Source of the DNA: JAAYCB01 sp012744395
GTDB taxonomy: Bacteria; Planctomycetota; Planctomycetia; Pirellulales; Thermoguttaceae
NCBI GenBank assembly: GCA_028703175.1
Contig: JAQVNJ010000009.1
Location: 22,077-86,076, forward strand
Direction: 5' to 3'
Length of the DNA: 64,000 nucleotides
Translations under genes and position numbers: made by a program
Notes under the pieces: generated by a model
Database searches by the model: none
Told to the model about the DNA's origin: nothing
What the model saw: only the letters and a program-made list of their open reading frames with translations
Shown here: piece by piece, positions 36,263-45,222 of the stretch
Layout of the letters: each line of letters starts with the position of its first letter
How positions within the stretch are numbered: position 1 is the stretch's first letter

Positions 36263-36497
36263 AGTGGTCCATTTCAGCAATGATGTCAAGGTTCCTTGCG
36301 CCCGTCGGGAGCGGTTCCTTTGATGTCGCGCAATCGCTGCAGCATTTCGATCGAGAGCGATACGAACTCGGTGGAAATTGAAGATCGTGCAAGCTCATTG
36401 GTAGGATGGGCATTCCTGCCTGTCGTTCTCTGTCGGGCGGGAGCGCCCAACCTACATCATTGAAGGAACCCTGACATCATTTCTGAAATGGACCACT
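36263..36497. mobile_element. MITE-like element with 35-base terminal inverted repeats
   Basis: The left end 36263-36297 begins AGTGGTCCATTTCAG. The right end 36463-36497 is its inverted copy, with 33 of 35 bases matching. The 165-base interior has no gene but contains a nested palindrome at 36401-36455. No target duplication is obvious in the flanks, and no transposase is in the window. It lies 150 bases upstream of the PP-loop gene start and could supply regulatory sequence. Confidence 0.75.
36401..36455. repeat. Nested palindrome inside the MITE-like element
   Basis: GTAGGATGGGC at the left pairs with GCCCAACCTAC at the right, and the CATTCCTGCCTGTCG region pairs imperfectly with TGTCGGGCGGGAGCG. 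This gives a 55-base hairpin with a small loop. A related GTAGGCTGGG fragment is seen near 9571. Confidence 0.7.
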
Positions 36498-36647
36498 AAG
36501 TCTGGATGGTTGTGCGCATCGTGCGCGGCCGCGAGCCGGGACGCGGCAACCTGGCCGGGTGACGGTAAGCTCTTTTTGCAGGGCAAGTTGCCCTGGTCAA
36601 GCCGGTCCGTCGCGAGGATCGAAGTCGAACCGAAAGGAAGGGATGGC

Positions 36648-37580
36648 GTGGACTACGAGGCGTTTGTTGAGGAAAAGATCGCGGAGATCCGCCGGGCGGT
36701 GGGCCGCGGGCGCGCGATCAACGCCCTGAGCGGAGGGGTCGACAGCGCGGTGGTCACGGTGCTCGGCCACCGGGCCCTCGGCGAGCGGCTCCGCACGGTG
36801 TTCATCGACAGTGCCCTGATGCGGGAAGGCGAGCCGGAGAGCGTCCGCGACGTCTTCGCCGGCATGGGGATTCCCGTCGAGGTGATCGACGCCCGGGCGG
36901 ACTTTCTCGGGGCCCTGGCGGGCTTGACCGACCCGGAGGAGAAACGCCACGCCGTGACGAGCACCTTTTACCGGAAGGTGTTCGGCGACCTGGTCCGCCA
37001 GAGTGGGGCGACCTACCTGCTCCACGGGACGATCCTGACCGACATCGAGGAGACCGTGGCGGGGATCAAGCGGCAGCACAACATCCTCGCCCAGTTGGGA
37101 ATCGATCCGATGGCCGAGTATGGCTACCACGTGCTCGAACCGCTGGCCGAGTTGCGGAAGGACGGCGTTCGCCAGGCGGCCCGGGTGCTCGGGTTGCCGC
37201 CGGAACTGGCCGAGCGGATTCCGTTTCCCGGCCCGGCCCTGGCCACGCGGATCGTCGGCGAAGTGACCGAAGCCCGTTTGCAGCTGGTCCGCGCCGCGAC
37301 GGCGATCGTCGAGGAGGAGCTCGCCCCGACCAAGGCGTTCCAGTACTTCGCCGTGCTGCTGGAGGACAAGGCGACGGGGATCCGCGGCGGCCGCCGCGAG
37401 TTCGGCCAGATCATCGTGGTCCGCTGCATCGACAGTGTCGACGCCCGGGAAGCCTCCGCCGTCGAAGTCCCCTGGGAGACGCTCCAGCGGATCTGCGCGC
37501 GGGTCACCTCGCTTGACGGCGTCAACCGGTGCCTCTACGATCTGACGCCCAAGCCGCCGGCGACCGTCGAGTATGTTTGA
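36648..37580 (+). CDS. GMP-synthase subunit-B-like PP-loop ATP pyrophosphatase
   Basis: A protein of 310 residues from GTG 36648, with GGAAGG upstream. The adenylating P-loop ALSGGVDSAVV is at 26-36. ATYLLHGTILTDIEE and RIPFPGPALATRIVGEVTE are family blocks of the GuaA ATP-pyrophosphatase and dimerisation domains, and the end YDLTPKPPATVEYV is nearly canonical. There is no glutamine amidotransferase domain, as in archaeal two-subunit GMP synthase. It may aminate XMP using ammonia from a separate subunit, or act on another substrate. carB begins 21 bases downstream and is probably co-transcribed. Confidence 0.85.
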   Translation: MDYEAFVEEKIAEIRRAVGRGRAINALSGGVDSAVVTVLGHRALGERLRTVFIDSALMREGEPESVRDVFAGMGIPVEVIDARADFLGALAGLTDPEEKRHAVTSTFYRKVFGDLVRQSGATYLLHGTILTDIEETVAGIKRQHNILAQLGIDPMAEYGYHVLEPLAELRKDGVRQAARVLGLPPELAERIPFPGPALATRIVGEVTEARLQLVRAATAIVEEELAPTKAFQYFAVLLEDKATGIRGGRREFGQIIVVRCIDSVDAREASAVEVPWETLQRICARVTSLDGVNRCLYDLTPKPPATVEYV

Positions 37581-37601
37581 CGCATCCAGGAGTGAGCCAC
37601 C

Positions 37602-40600
37602 GTGCCAAAGCGTGACGACATCCACAAGGTGATGATTATCGGTTCGGGGCCGATCGTGATCGGCCAGGCCTGCGAGTTCGACTATTCGGGCACGCAGGCC
37701 TGCAAGGCCCTGCGGCGCCTGGGCTACCAGATCGTGCTGGTGAATTCGAACCCGGCGACGATCATGACCGATCCGGGCATGGCCGACGTGACCTACATCG
37801 AGCCCTTGAACGTTTCCACGTTGGCCGACATCATCGCCCGCGAGAAGCCCGACGCCCTGCTGCCGAACCTGGGCGGCCAGACGGGGCTGAATCTCGCCTC
37901 GGAACTTTTCCGGGCCGGGGTCCTCGGCGAGCACGGCGTCGAGATGATCGGCGTCCAGGTCGACGCGATCGAGCGCGGCGAGGACCGCGAGGCGTTCAAG
38001 CAGACGATGAGCCGGCTGGGGATCGAGATGCCGCGGAGCAAGATCGCCCACACGCTGGCCGAGGCCGAGGTGTATGTCGAGGAGATCGGCCTGCCTTGCG
38101 TGATCCGCCCGGCCTACACGATGGGCGGAACCGGCGGCGGCCTGGTTTACAACATGGAGGAATTCCGCACCGTCGTCCAGCGCGGCCTGGCGGCCAGCTT
38201 TGTCAAGCAGGTCCTCGTCGAGGAGTCGGTCCTCGGCTGGGAGGAGCTCGAGCTGGAGGTCGTCCGCGACGCCAAGAACCAGATGATCACGGTCTGCTTC
38301 ATCGAGAATGTCGACCCGATGGGCGTGCATACCGGCGATTCCTACTGCACCGCGCCGATGCTGACCATCGGCGCGAGCCTCCAACAGCGGCTCCAGAAGC
38401 ACGCCTACGACATCGTCGAGGCGATCCAGGTGATCGGCGGGACAAACGTCCAGTTCGCCCACGATCCGCAGACGGGGCGCGTCGTCGTGATCGAGATCAA
38501 TCCGCGGACCTCGCGGAGTTCGGCCCTGGCGTCGAAGGCCACGGGGTTTCCGATCGCCTACGTTTCCGCCCTCCTGGCCGGTGGATTGACACTCGACGAG
38601 ATCCCCTACTGGCGCGACGGTACGCTGGAGAAATACACCCCCTCGGGCGACTACGTCGTCGTCAAGTTCGCCCGCTGGGCCTTCGAAAAATTCGAGGGGC
38701 TCGTCGACAGGCTGGGCACGCAGATGCGCGCCGTCGGCGAGGTGATGAGTCTCGGCAAGACCTACAAGGAGGCCCTTCAGAAGGCGATTCGCTCGCTGGA
38801 GATCGGCCGCTACGGCCTGGGCTTCGCCAAGGATTTCAACAAGCGCTCGGTCGAGGAATTGATGGGCATGCTGGCCGAGCCCACCTCGGAGCGGCAGTTC
38901 ATCATCTACGAGGCGCTCCGCAAGGGGGCCCGCGTCGCCGCGATTGCCGAGAAGACGTTCATCAAGCCGTGGTTCATCGAGCAGATGCAGGAACTGGTCG
39001 AGCTGGAGGAGCAGATTCTCGCCCACAAGGACAACCTGTCCGACGCGCTGCTGGTGAGGGCCAAGATGGACGGCTTCGCCGACCGCTACCTGGCCAGGTT
39101 GCTGGGCGTGGCGGAGAAGCAGGTTCGCCAGCGGCGGACGGCCCTCGGGGTGGTCGAGGGCTGGCACGCCGTGCCGGTCAGCGGGGTCGAAGGCGCGGCC
39201 TACTATTACTCGACCTACAACGCGCCGGACGCCAGCCAGACCTCGACCGGCCGCAAGGTGATGGTTCTCGGCGGCGGGCCCAACCGGATCGGCCAGGGGA
39301 TCGAGTTCGACTACTGCTGCGTCCACGCGGCGTTCGCGCTCCGCGACGAGGGGATCGAGTCGATCATGGTCAACTGCAACCCCGAGACCGTCTCCACGGA
39401 CTACGACACCTCGAACAAGCTGTACTTCGAACCGCTCACCGTCGAAGACGTGCTGAGCATCTACGAGAAGGAGAAGCCGGAGGGGGTGATCGTGCAGTTC
39501 GGCGGGCAGACCCCGCTGAACATCGCCGCCGAACTGGCCGAGGCAGGGGTCAAGATTTTGGGCACTTCGCCCGACGCGATCGACCTCGCCGAGGACCGCG
39601 ACCGCTTCTGCCAGATCATGCGGAAGCTGGGCATCCCGCAGCCCGAGTCGGGCATGGCCAGCAACCTGGAGGAAGCCCTGGAAATCGCCGCGCGGATCGG
39701 CTACCCGCTGATGGTCCGGCCATCGTTCGTCCTCGGCGGCCGCGCGATGGAGGTCGTCCACGACGAGGAAATGCTGCGGCGATACGTTCAAGCCGCCGTC
39801 GACGTGACCCCCGAACGGCCGATCCTCATCGACAAGTTCCTGGATAACGCGATCGAGGTCGAGGCCGATGCGATCGCCGACGGGGAAGACGCCTTCGTGC
39901 CGGCGATCATGGAGCATATCGAGCTGGCCGGGATCCACTCGGGCGACTCGGCCTGCGTGATCCCCCCGATCAGCATCTCGCCCAAGCACATCGACACGAT
40001 CTACCAGTACAACCGCAAGATCGCCATCGAGCTGGGCGTGGTCGGACTGATGAACATCCAGTACGCGATCTACAAGGACACGGTCTATATTCTCGAGGCC
40101 AATCCGCGGGCGAGCCGCACCGTGCCGCTGGTCTCCAAGGTCTGCAACATCCCCATGGCCCACATCGCCACCCAGGTGATGCTGGGCAGGAAGCTCTCGG
40201 AAATGAACCTGGCGCGGAGGGCGTTTCCCCATTTCGGGGTCAAGGAGGCCGTCTTCCCCTTCAACATGTACCACGAGGTCGATCCGGTGCTCGGCCCCGA
40301 GATGCGGAGCACCGGCGAGGTGCTGGGCATGGCCAACTCGTTCGGGCTGGCCTTCTACAAGGCCGAGGAGGGGACGGGAGTCCCCCTGCCCCTGGAAGGC
40401 ACGGTGCTGATCACCGTGGCCGACCGCGACAGGCCGGCGGTCCAGGAGGTCGCCCGCCGCTTCGACGAACTGGGGTTCAAGATCGTGGCCACCGAAGGCA
40501 CCCAGGCGTTTCTCCTCGAACAAGGGATCGCGGCGGACCTGATCGCCAAGATGCGCGAGGGGCGGCCGAATATCGTCGATGCCCTGATCGACGGCCAGAT

Positions 40601-40799
40601 CCAGCTTGTGATCAACACGCCGAGGGGAAAGGCCAGCAAGGCCGACGACGCCTACATTCGCCAGATGGCGATCCGCTGCAAGGTCCCCTACGTGACCACG
40701 CTCGCCGCAGCGATGGCCGCGGCCAAGGGCATCGACGCCCGCCGGAAGGGGCGCGGAGGGGCCAAGAGCCTCCAGGAGTACCACGCCGATATCGTCTGA
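37602..40799 (+). CDS. carB: Carbamoyl-phosphate synthase large subunit
   Basis: A protein of 1065 residues, close to E. coli CarB. Two ATP-grasp halves are visible. The first opens GSGPIVIGQACEFDYSGTQA and the second GGGPNRIGQGIEFDYCC at about 560. The NPRTSRSSALASKATGFP block is in the first half and NPRASRTVPLVSK in the second. An MGS-like allosteric domain ends the protein (about 935-1065). It makes carbamoyl phosphate for pyrimidines and arginine with CarA, which is not adjacent. The short spacing to the upstream PP-loop gene suggests one transcript. Confidence 0.97.
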   Translation: MPKRDDIHKVMIIGSGPIVIGQACEFDYSGTQACKALRRLGYQIVLVNSNPATIMTDPGMADVTYIEPLNVSTLADIIAREKPDALLPNLGGQTGLNLASELFRAGVLGEHGVEMIGVQVDAIERGEDREAFKQTMSRLGIEMPRSKIAHTLAEAEVYVEEIGLPCVIRPAYTMGGTGGGLVYNMEEFRTVVQRGLAASFVKQVLVEESVLGWEELELEVVRDAKNQMITVCFIENVDPMGVHTGDSYCTAPMLTIGASLQQRLQKHAYDIVEAIQVIGGTNVQFAHDPQTGRVVVIEINPRTSRSSALASKATGFPIAYVSALLAGGLTLDEIPYWRDGTLEKYTPSGDYVVVKFARWAFEKFEGLVDRLGTQMRAVGEVMSLGKTYKEALQKAIRSLEIGRYGLGFAKDFNKRSVEELMGMLAEPTSERQFIIYEALRKGARVAAIAEKTFIKPWFIEQMQELVELEEQILAHKDNLSDALLVRAKMDGFADRYLARLLGVAEKQVRQRRTALGVVEGWHAVPVSGVEGAAYYYSTYNAPDASQTSTGRKVMVLGGGPNRIGQGIEFDYCCVHAAFALRDEGIESIMVNCNPETVSTDYDTSNKLYFEPLTVEDVLSIYEKEKPEGVIVQFGGQTPLNIAAELAEAGVKILGTSPDAIDLAEDRDRFCQIMRKLGIPQPESGMASNLEEALEIAARIGYPLMVRPSFVLGGRAMEVVHDEEMLRRYVQAAVDVTPERPILIDKFLDNAIEVEADAIADGEDAFVPAIMEHIELAGIHSGDSACVIPPISISPKHIDTIYQYNRKIAIELGVVGLMNIQYAIYKDTVYILEANPRASRTVPLVSKVCNIPMAHIATQVMLGRKLSEMNLARRAFPHFGVKEAVFPFNMYHEVDPVLGPEMRSTGEVLGMANSFGLAFYKAEEGTGVPLPLEGTVLITVADRDRPAVQEVARRFDELGFKIVATEGTQAFLLEQGIAADLIAKMREGRPNIVDALIDGQIQLVINTPRGKASKADDAYIRQMAIRCKVPYVTTLAAAMAAAKGIDARRKGRGGAKSLQEYHADIV

Positions 40800-40813
40800 A
40801 ACGGCTCAAGACG

Positions 40814-40839
40814 GGTTCCCAAGCTGGAGCTTGGGAACC
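40814..40839. repeat. Dispersed extragenic palindrome, copy C
   Basis: The sequence is identical to copy A at 4451, with perfect 12-base arms and a GG loop. It lies 15 bases after the carB stop, between convergent genes. Confidence 0.87.
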
Positions 40840-40863
40840 AGGAAACATGCCGGTGCGGCTGGA

Positions 40864-42915
40864 TCATTTGTCCCGCGGTTGTTCCGGTTCGGCTTCCGGC
40901 GCCGGTTTGGCCTGGTTTTCTTCCGCCGCCGTCTTCCCGGCCTCGGGCCTGGCATCCGTCGGGCTGGCGGCGGCGGGAGCGGGCGTCTCTTTCTCGCCCT
41001 TGGGTCGAGCGGGAGATGTCTCCTCCTCCGCTCCGCTGAGCTTCTTCAGCCACCGCGCGCGGACGAGATTTCCGCTCAGCCCGGGAGCGTCCTTGTCGCT
41101 CTCATAAAGCTCGATCGCCTCGGCGGTCCGGCCGGTGGCTTCGCAGACCCTGGCCAGGTTGTAGACGGCCCCGTGCCGCCATTTGCCATCCGGGTCGACG
41201 GCCAGCACGCGGGTCCGAAAGTAGTCCTCCGCGGCCGCGTAGTTGCCGGATTGCCCGACGACCAATCCCAGCCAATAGCTGGCGTCGATCTTCGCCGCGC
41301 GGACGTCCGCTTCGGTCTGGGCATCCAGGTGGGCGACGGAAACGGCAAAATCCGACTGCCGCGCCAGTTGATAGAGCTGGGTCGCGCTGGGGTCCCCCGT
41401 GAACACGCCCTTGAAATGGTAGGCGCGGGCCTTCCACAGGGCGCTGCCGAACACGGACCCGAAGATGTTCTGCTGCTGCCACTGAAAACGCTCTTGCCCG
41501 TAGTGGATCTCCTGCCACAGCACCTGGTAGGGCAGCGGCCAGAGGACCGCGTCCGTGATCTGCGGGGACTGCTTGAACCGCGCCGCCTGGGCGCTGGGAT
41601 CGGAGGAGAGCACGATCCTCTCGTCGCCGGTCAGCCGGCTCTCGACCAGCTTCATCCGTTGGGTCAGATAGCCCGGCGAGGCCTCGACGAGCGCCACGAC
41701 GTGTTGCAGGTCTTCTTTGCGCACCGGGTAATCGCCCTCCTGGAGGGCGTCCATCTGGCGGAGCACCGCGTCGTCGCCGGCGGCCTCGGAGAGGGTCGCC
41801 GGCTGGCCGGTCAATCCGAGCTCGCCCAATCGCCAGCCTCCCGGCTTGACGATCGGCAAGCCCAGCGAAGGGTCGAACAGGTAGACGTCCCCCTCGATCA
41901 GCACGCCCACCGCCCAGAGCCGCGTCGGGGCGGGCTCCTGGCCGCCCTCGCCCAGCAGGCCGAGCAGCGCTGCGTCGAGATTCCACTGCCGGGCCAGGAG
42001 CACGAAGACCCAGGCCCGCTCGATCGCCGTCCCCCGCCCCAAGAACAGCGTTTCCCAGGGTTTCTTGACCAGCGGCGCAGCCCTCTGGCCGAGCGTCGGG
42101 ACCGTCCGTTCCAACTGGATGTTCTTGACGACCCAATCGAACAGCGCCAGCGCCGGCTTGACCGGATCGTCGAGCTGCTCGCCGCTGGCCCATGCGGCCA
42201 CGTTGCGGAGCCAGACGGCCTCCTGGAACGTGAAGCTGTCCGTGACCGGGAACGCGAGCAGGGCCGGATCGATCACCTGGCCGTAGGCGACCAACTCGAT
42301 GCCGATCCGGCCGACCTCCGCAACCGGAATCTGGGCAACCAGGCCCCGCGCCTGGCTGGCGGCCTTCTCCGCCGAGTCCGCGCCGCCGGCCTCGATCGCG
42401 CCCAACTGGTCGGCAAGCACAAGGAGCTGCTCCGCCTGGCGGGCGATCTCAATCAGCCCGAACCGCACGGCGACATCCGCCAACCGTTGTCCCAGCGCGC
42501 GGGCTTCGGCGGCAAGGCCGGCGGCCGGTTCGGGCCCCGCCGCGGCAGCGTCTTGTTGCAGCTTGGCGATCTTCTCGGCAAATGCCACCAGTTGTCTGCC
42601 CGCCGCCGAAGTCTCCCCGCTGATCCCGGCGATCATCGGGTCGGGCTGCCAGTCCTCCTGGGGCTTCTGTTTGCGGACCCACTGGTCGAGGCGGTTGATC
42701 GTCTGCTGGCGCATCTCGCCGCTGTCGAATTCCTCGAGCCGATTGAGAATCGTGTCGATTGCGTAATCGAATAGTTCGTCGCGCCAGAGGACGTTGTCGG
42801 TGCTGTGCGATCCGTCGTCGCCGCTCGGGCCGCCGGGTCGATTGCATCCGGCAAGAGCAGCGGTGATTGCAGCGAACGCCGCGGCCGCGAAAACCGTAAG
42901 GCGGGTCGGTTTCAT
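40864..42915 (-). CDS. Lipoprotein with transglutaminase-like and TPR-like regions
   Basis: A protein of 683 residues from ATG 42915. The lipobox AALAGCN is at about residues 18-24, so the protein is lipid-anchored outside the cytoplasm. Residues 250-370 (LFDWVVKNIQLER, GRGTAIERAWVFVLLARQ, LWAVGVLIEGDVYLFDPS) resemble a transglutaminase-like domain, with Arg where the catalytic Cys is usual. Around 560-650 there are TPR-like helices (YWLGLVVGQSGNYAAAEDYF, AVYNLARVCEATGRTAEAIE). The tail is rich in Pro, Glu and Ala. I know no function. It lies downstream of kdsA and may share its transcript. Confidence 0.75.
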   Translation of the reverse strand: MKPTRLTVFAAAAFAAITAALAGCNRPGGPSGDDGSHSTDNVLWRDELFDYAIDTILNRLEEFDSGEMRQQTINRLDQWVRKQKPQEDWQPDPMIAGISGETSAAGRQLVAFAEKIAKLQQDAAAAGPEPAAGLAAEARALGQRLADVAVRFGLIEIARQAEQLLVLADQLGAIEAGGADSAEKAASQARGLVAQIPVAEVGRIGIELVAYGQVIDPALLAFPVTDSFTFQEAVWLRNVAAWASGEQLDDPVKPALALFDWVVKNIQLERTVPTLGQRAAPLVKKPWETLFLGRGTAIERAWVFVLLARQWNLDAALLGLLGEGGQEPAPTRLWAVGVLIEGDVYLFDPSLGLPIVKPGGWRLGELGLTGQPATLSEAAGDDAVLRQMDALQEGDYPVRKEDLQHVVALVEASPGYLTQRMKLVESRLTGDERIVLSSDPSAQAARFKQSPQITDAVLWPLPYQVLWQEIHYGQERFQWQQQNIFGSVFGSALWKARAYHFKGVFTGDPSATQLYQLARQSDFAVSVAHLDAQTEADVRAAKIDASYWLGLVVGQSGNYAAAEDYFRTRVLAVDPDGKWRHGAVYNLARVCEATGRTAEAIELYESDKDAPGLSGNLVRARWLKKLSGAEEETSPARPKGEKETPAPAAASPTDARPEAGKTAAEENQAKPAPEAEPEQPRDK

Positions 42916-42993
42916 GAGTGGTTCCCAGCGAAAAGTTGCAGACAACGAATCGTCGGCGGCCAGCGATCGGGCCGGGCGCGGACGATCGGTGGG

Positions 42994-43824
42994 TCAGTGA
43001 AAGCCTTCGATGGTTTGGCGGATCGCAACCAGCCGCCGGACGAGCGCGGCGAACTGCGCAAGGGGCACCATGTTCGGTCCGTCGCTGGGAGATTTCTCCG
43101 GCTGCGGATGGGTTTCGAAGAACAGCCCGTCCGCGCCGATCGCGGTGGCGGCCCGCGCCAGCGGCTCGACCATCGCGCGTTCTCCGCCCGACGAGTCGCC
43201 GCGCCCACCCGGTTCCTGCACGCTGTGGGTGGCGTCGAAAACCACCGGCGCGCCCAGCGCCTGCATGCGGGGAATGCTCCGCATGTCGTTGACCAGGCGG
43301 CCGTAGCCGAAAAAGGTCCCCCGCTCGCAGAGCAGCACCTGGCGGCACCCGCCCGAAGCGAGCTTGTCGACGACGTGCCGCATATCCCCCGGCGCCAGGA
43401 ACTGCCCTTTCTTCACGTTGACCGGCCGGCCGGTGGCCGCCGCGGCCAGCAACAGGTCCGTCTGGCGGGCCAGAAAGGCGGGGATTTGCAGCAGGTCGCA
43501 TACCTCGGCGGCCCGGGCCGCCTGGGCGGGCTCATGGATGTCGGTGGTCACCGGCAGCCCGGTCTCCTCCTTGACCCGTTTGAGCGTGGCCAGGCCGGCC
43601 TCGATGCCCGGCCCGCGATACGAGGCGACGCTCGTCCGGTTCGCCTTGTCGAACGACGCCTTGAAAACCACCTGGACCGGCAGATCGGCGAGTTCCCGGC
43701 GCAATCGGCGGGCGATTGCCAGGGCCGTGGCGTCGTCTTCAAGCACGCAAGGGCCGGCGATCACCAGCAGCCGCTCCCCGCGACCGCAGCGGTAGGGGCC
43801 GATCGTGACGGGGTTTTCTGGCAC
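42994..43824 (-). CDS. kdsA: 3-deoxy-8-phosphooctulonate synthase
   Basis: A protein of 276 residues from GTG 43824, with AAGGA upstream. It condenses arabinose 5-phosphate and PEP to KDO 8-phosphate for lipopolysaccharide. The sequence shows VIAGPCVLEDDATAL, VFKASFDKANRTS, TDIHEP, VNVKKGQFLAPGDM, CERGTFFGYGRLVNDMRS and FDATHSVQEPGG, the family's substrate-binding set. GQFLAPGDMRHVVDK is complete. It is cytoplasmic. The upstream lipid-kinase gene ends 11 bases before, so the two are likely one operon. It supports an outer membrane with KDO in this organism. Confidence 0.96.
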   Translation of the reverse strand: MPENPVTIGPYRCGRGERLLVIAGPCVLEDDATALAIARRLRRELADLPVQVVFKASFDKANRTSVASYRGPGIEAGLATLKRVKEETGLPVTTDIHEPAQAARAAEVCDLLQIPAFLARQTDLLLAAAATGRPVNVKKGQFLAPGDMRHVVDKLASGGCRQVLLCERGTFFGYGRLVNDMRSIPRMQALGAPVVFDATHSVQEPGGRGDSSGGERAMVEPLARAATAIGADGLFFETHPQPEKSPSDGPNMVPLAQFAALVRRLVAIRQTIEGFH

Positions 43825-43835
43825 GGCACATTCCT

Positions 43836-44762
43836 TCACGGCACGAGCAACGTCAAACGCCGCGGCAACACGTCCACCTCGACCGGCAACATGCCGCCCG
43901 GGTCGCCGTCGAGCTGGTAGGCGACGGCCTGGTCGGACACAAAACGCAGCCGGCTGGCACGCGACAGCCGGCACCCCGAAAGCCGCGCGTGCCATCCCCC
44001 CAGCTGGGCGGCAATCGCAAACTGCACCCCCCGAAGCAGCGAGTTGCCTCGGTAGGTGCACAGGTCCAGTCGCCCATCGTCGCTCTTGGCCTGGATCGCC
44101 AAGGGGATCCCCCATCCGTAGCGGGGGAGGTTGCAGGCGAAGGCCCAATGGACCCGCAGCGGCGCGGAATCCCGACCATCGCAGTATACCCGGATTTCAG
44201 GATATCGATAACTGCGAATGCACCCCCACACCGGTTTGAAGTAACTCGCATAGCCGATGTGGCCTCCACCCGGGCCGGCCGCCAGGCGTTGCCCATGGAC
44301 CTGCCGGACCACCTCGGCGTCAAACCCGCATCCGATCACCACCAGGAACAGCCGGCCATTGGCAAGTCCCGCGTCGAGCGCGGCGCGGCGGCCCTCGACG
44401 AGCGTCCGGCAGACGCTTTCCGGGCGGCCAGAGAAGCCGAAGTGCTTGGCGAGCAGGTTGGCGGTGCCGGCGGCAAGCAGCGAAATCGGCACGCCCGGCA
44501 CCGTGCGATTGGCCAGTTCGGCCGCCGTTCCGTCGCCACCCGCTCCGACCAGCGCTCGCAGCCGGCCCTTCCGATACAGATCGTTGGCTTTCTCGGCGAC
44601 CTCGCCCAGGTCCGTCAAGGCTTCGACGCAAAACCCTCGCTTCCGGAGCAGATCGGCGAGCCGACCCACGCGAGCGCCTACGCCGCGGCGCCCGGCCTGG
44701 GGATTGACCGAGATGAGCACATGATCGGCGATGTCGGAAATCCGCGCTGCAAGGTCGAGCAT
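43836..44762 (-). CDS. Diacylglycerol/lipid kinase family protein
   Basis: A protein of 308 residues. The catalytic domain has the nucleotide motif LVGAGGDGTAAELANRT at about 72-88 (GGDGT is the family signature), with ISVNPQAGRR near the start and LLAAGTANLLAKHFG at about 95-109. The C-terminal beta-sandwich includes GDPGGMLPVEVDVLP, where the family usually has DGE. It phosphorylates diacylglycerol, a sphingoid base or an undecaprenol-like lipid. The start is ATG 44762. A TTG five codons upstream with AGGA is an alternative. It is followed at once by kdsA, suggesting a link to envelope lipid metabolism. Confidence 0.9.
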   Translation of the reverse strand: MLDLAARISDIADHVLISVNPQAGRRGVGARVGRLADLLRKRGFCVEALTDLGEVAEKANDLYRKGRLRALVGAGGDGTAAELANRTVPGVPISLLAAGTANLLAKHFGFSGRPESVCRTLVEGRRAALDAGLANGRLFLVVIGCGFDAEVVRQVHGQRLAAGPGGGHIGYASYFKPVWGCIRSYRYPEIRVYCDGRDSAPLRVHWAFACNLPRYGWGIPLAIQAKSDDGRLDLCTYRGNSLLRGVQFAIAAQLGGWHARLSGCRLSRASRLRFVSDQAVAYQLDGDPGGMLPVEVDVLPRRLTLLVP

Positions 44763-45222
44763 GAAGGAGCGTTCCAAACATCCTGAAGTATAGAGAACGT
44801 GCTGGCGGTTCGCAACGCGACGACCCCGCCCCGCCGGGCTCTGCCACCGACGGGCTAGGGAGTGATTCTGCGGTCGATTATGCCGCAGCAATCCGCGGCG
44901 AATGTAGCCGAATGAGACATCGTGAAAACGCCTCAGAAATCGGGCGAGGGGGTGCGGGGTGAGAATTATAAACTGTTGCGAGTCAGTGGTTTAAGAAGAG
45001 AAACCCGTCCTGTTTTGCCGGTCTGGGCGGTTTGGCACGCGGATTGCTCATACACTCAGGCAGCCCAAACGGTTGCGTATTTTGGGACTGGCCCGTGGGG
45101 CCTCTGGCGGAGTGTGGTCGGGCGGCTACCTTGCCCTTGCCGTCCGATCTGACCGTTGTGGATTACGGTCCGGCAGAGGCCCCCATTTTTTTTGCCGCTC
45201 CGCTTGTCGGCACATCGGGCAG
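44763..45222. other. Intergenic gap, no gene seen
   Basis: This 460-base gap lies between two minus-strand genes. On the minus strand TATAAT occurs at 44970-44965 without a good -35, about 200 bases upstream of the lipid kinase. An eight-T run occurs near 45185-45192 on the plus strand. No family features were found in any reading frame. Confidence 0.45.

Larger units (their letters stand above)
36074..36647. other. Gap containing a MITE-like element
   Basis: Between the ceramidase-like gene (minus) and the PP-loop gene (plus) lie 574 bases. The element at 36263-36497 explains 235 of them. I see no further gene. Confidence 0.55.

Noticed and set aside
36597..40784. A 1395-codon open frame on the minus strand across the PP-loop gene and carB
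   Set aside because: It is antisense to two clear families and its translation is low-complexity and His/Asp/Arg-rich, a typical shadow in GC-rich coding DNA.
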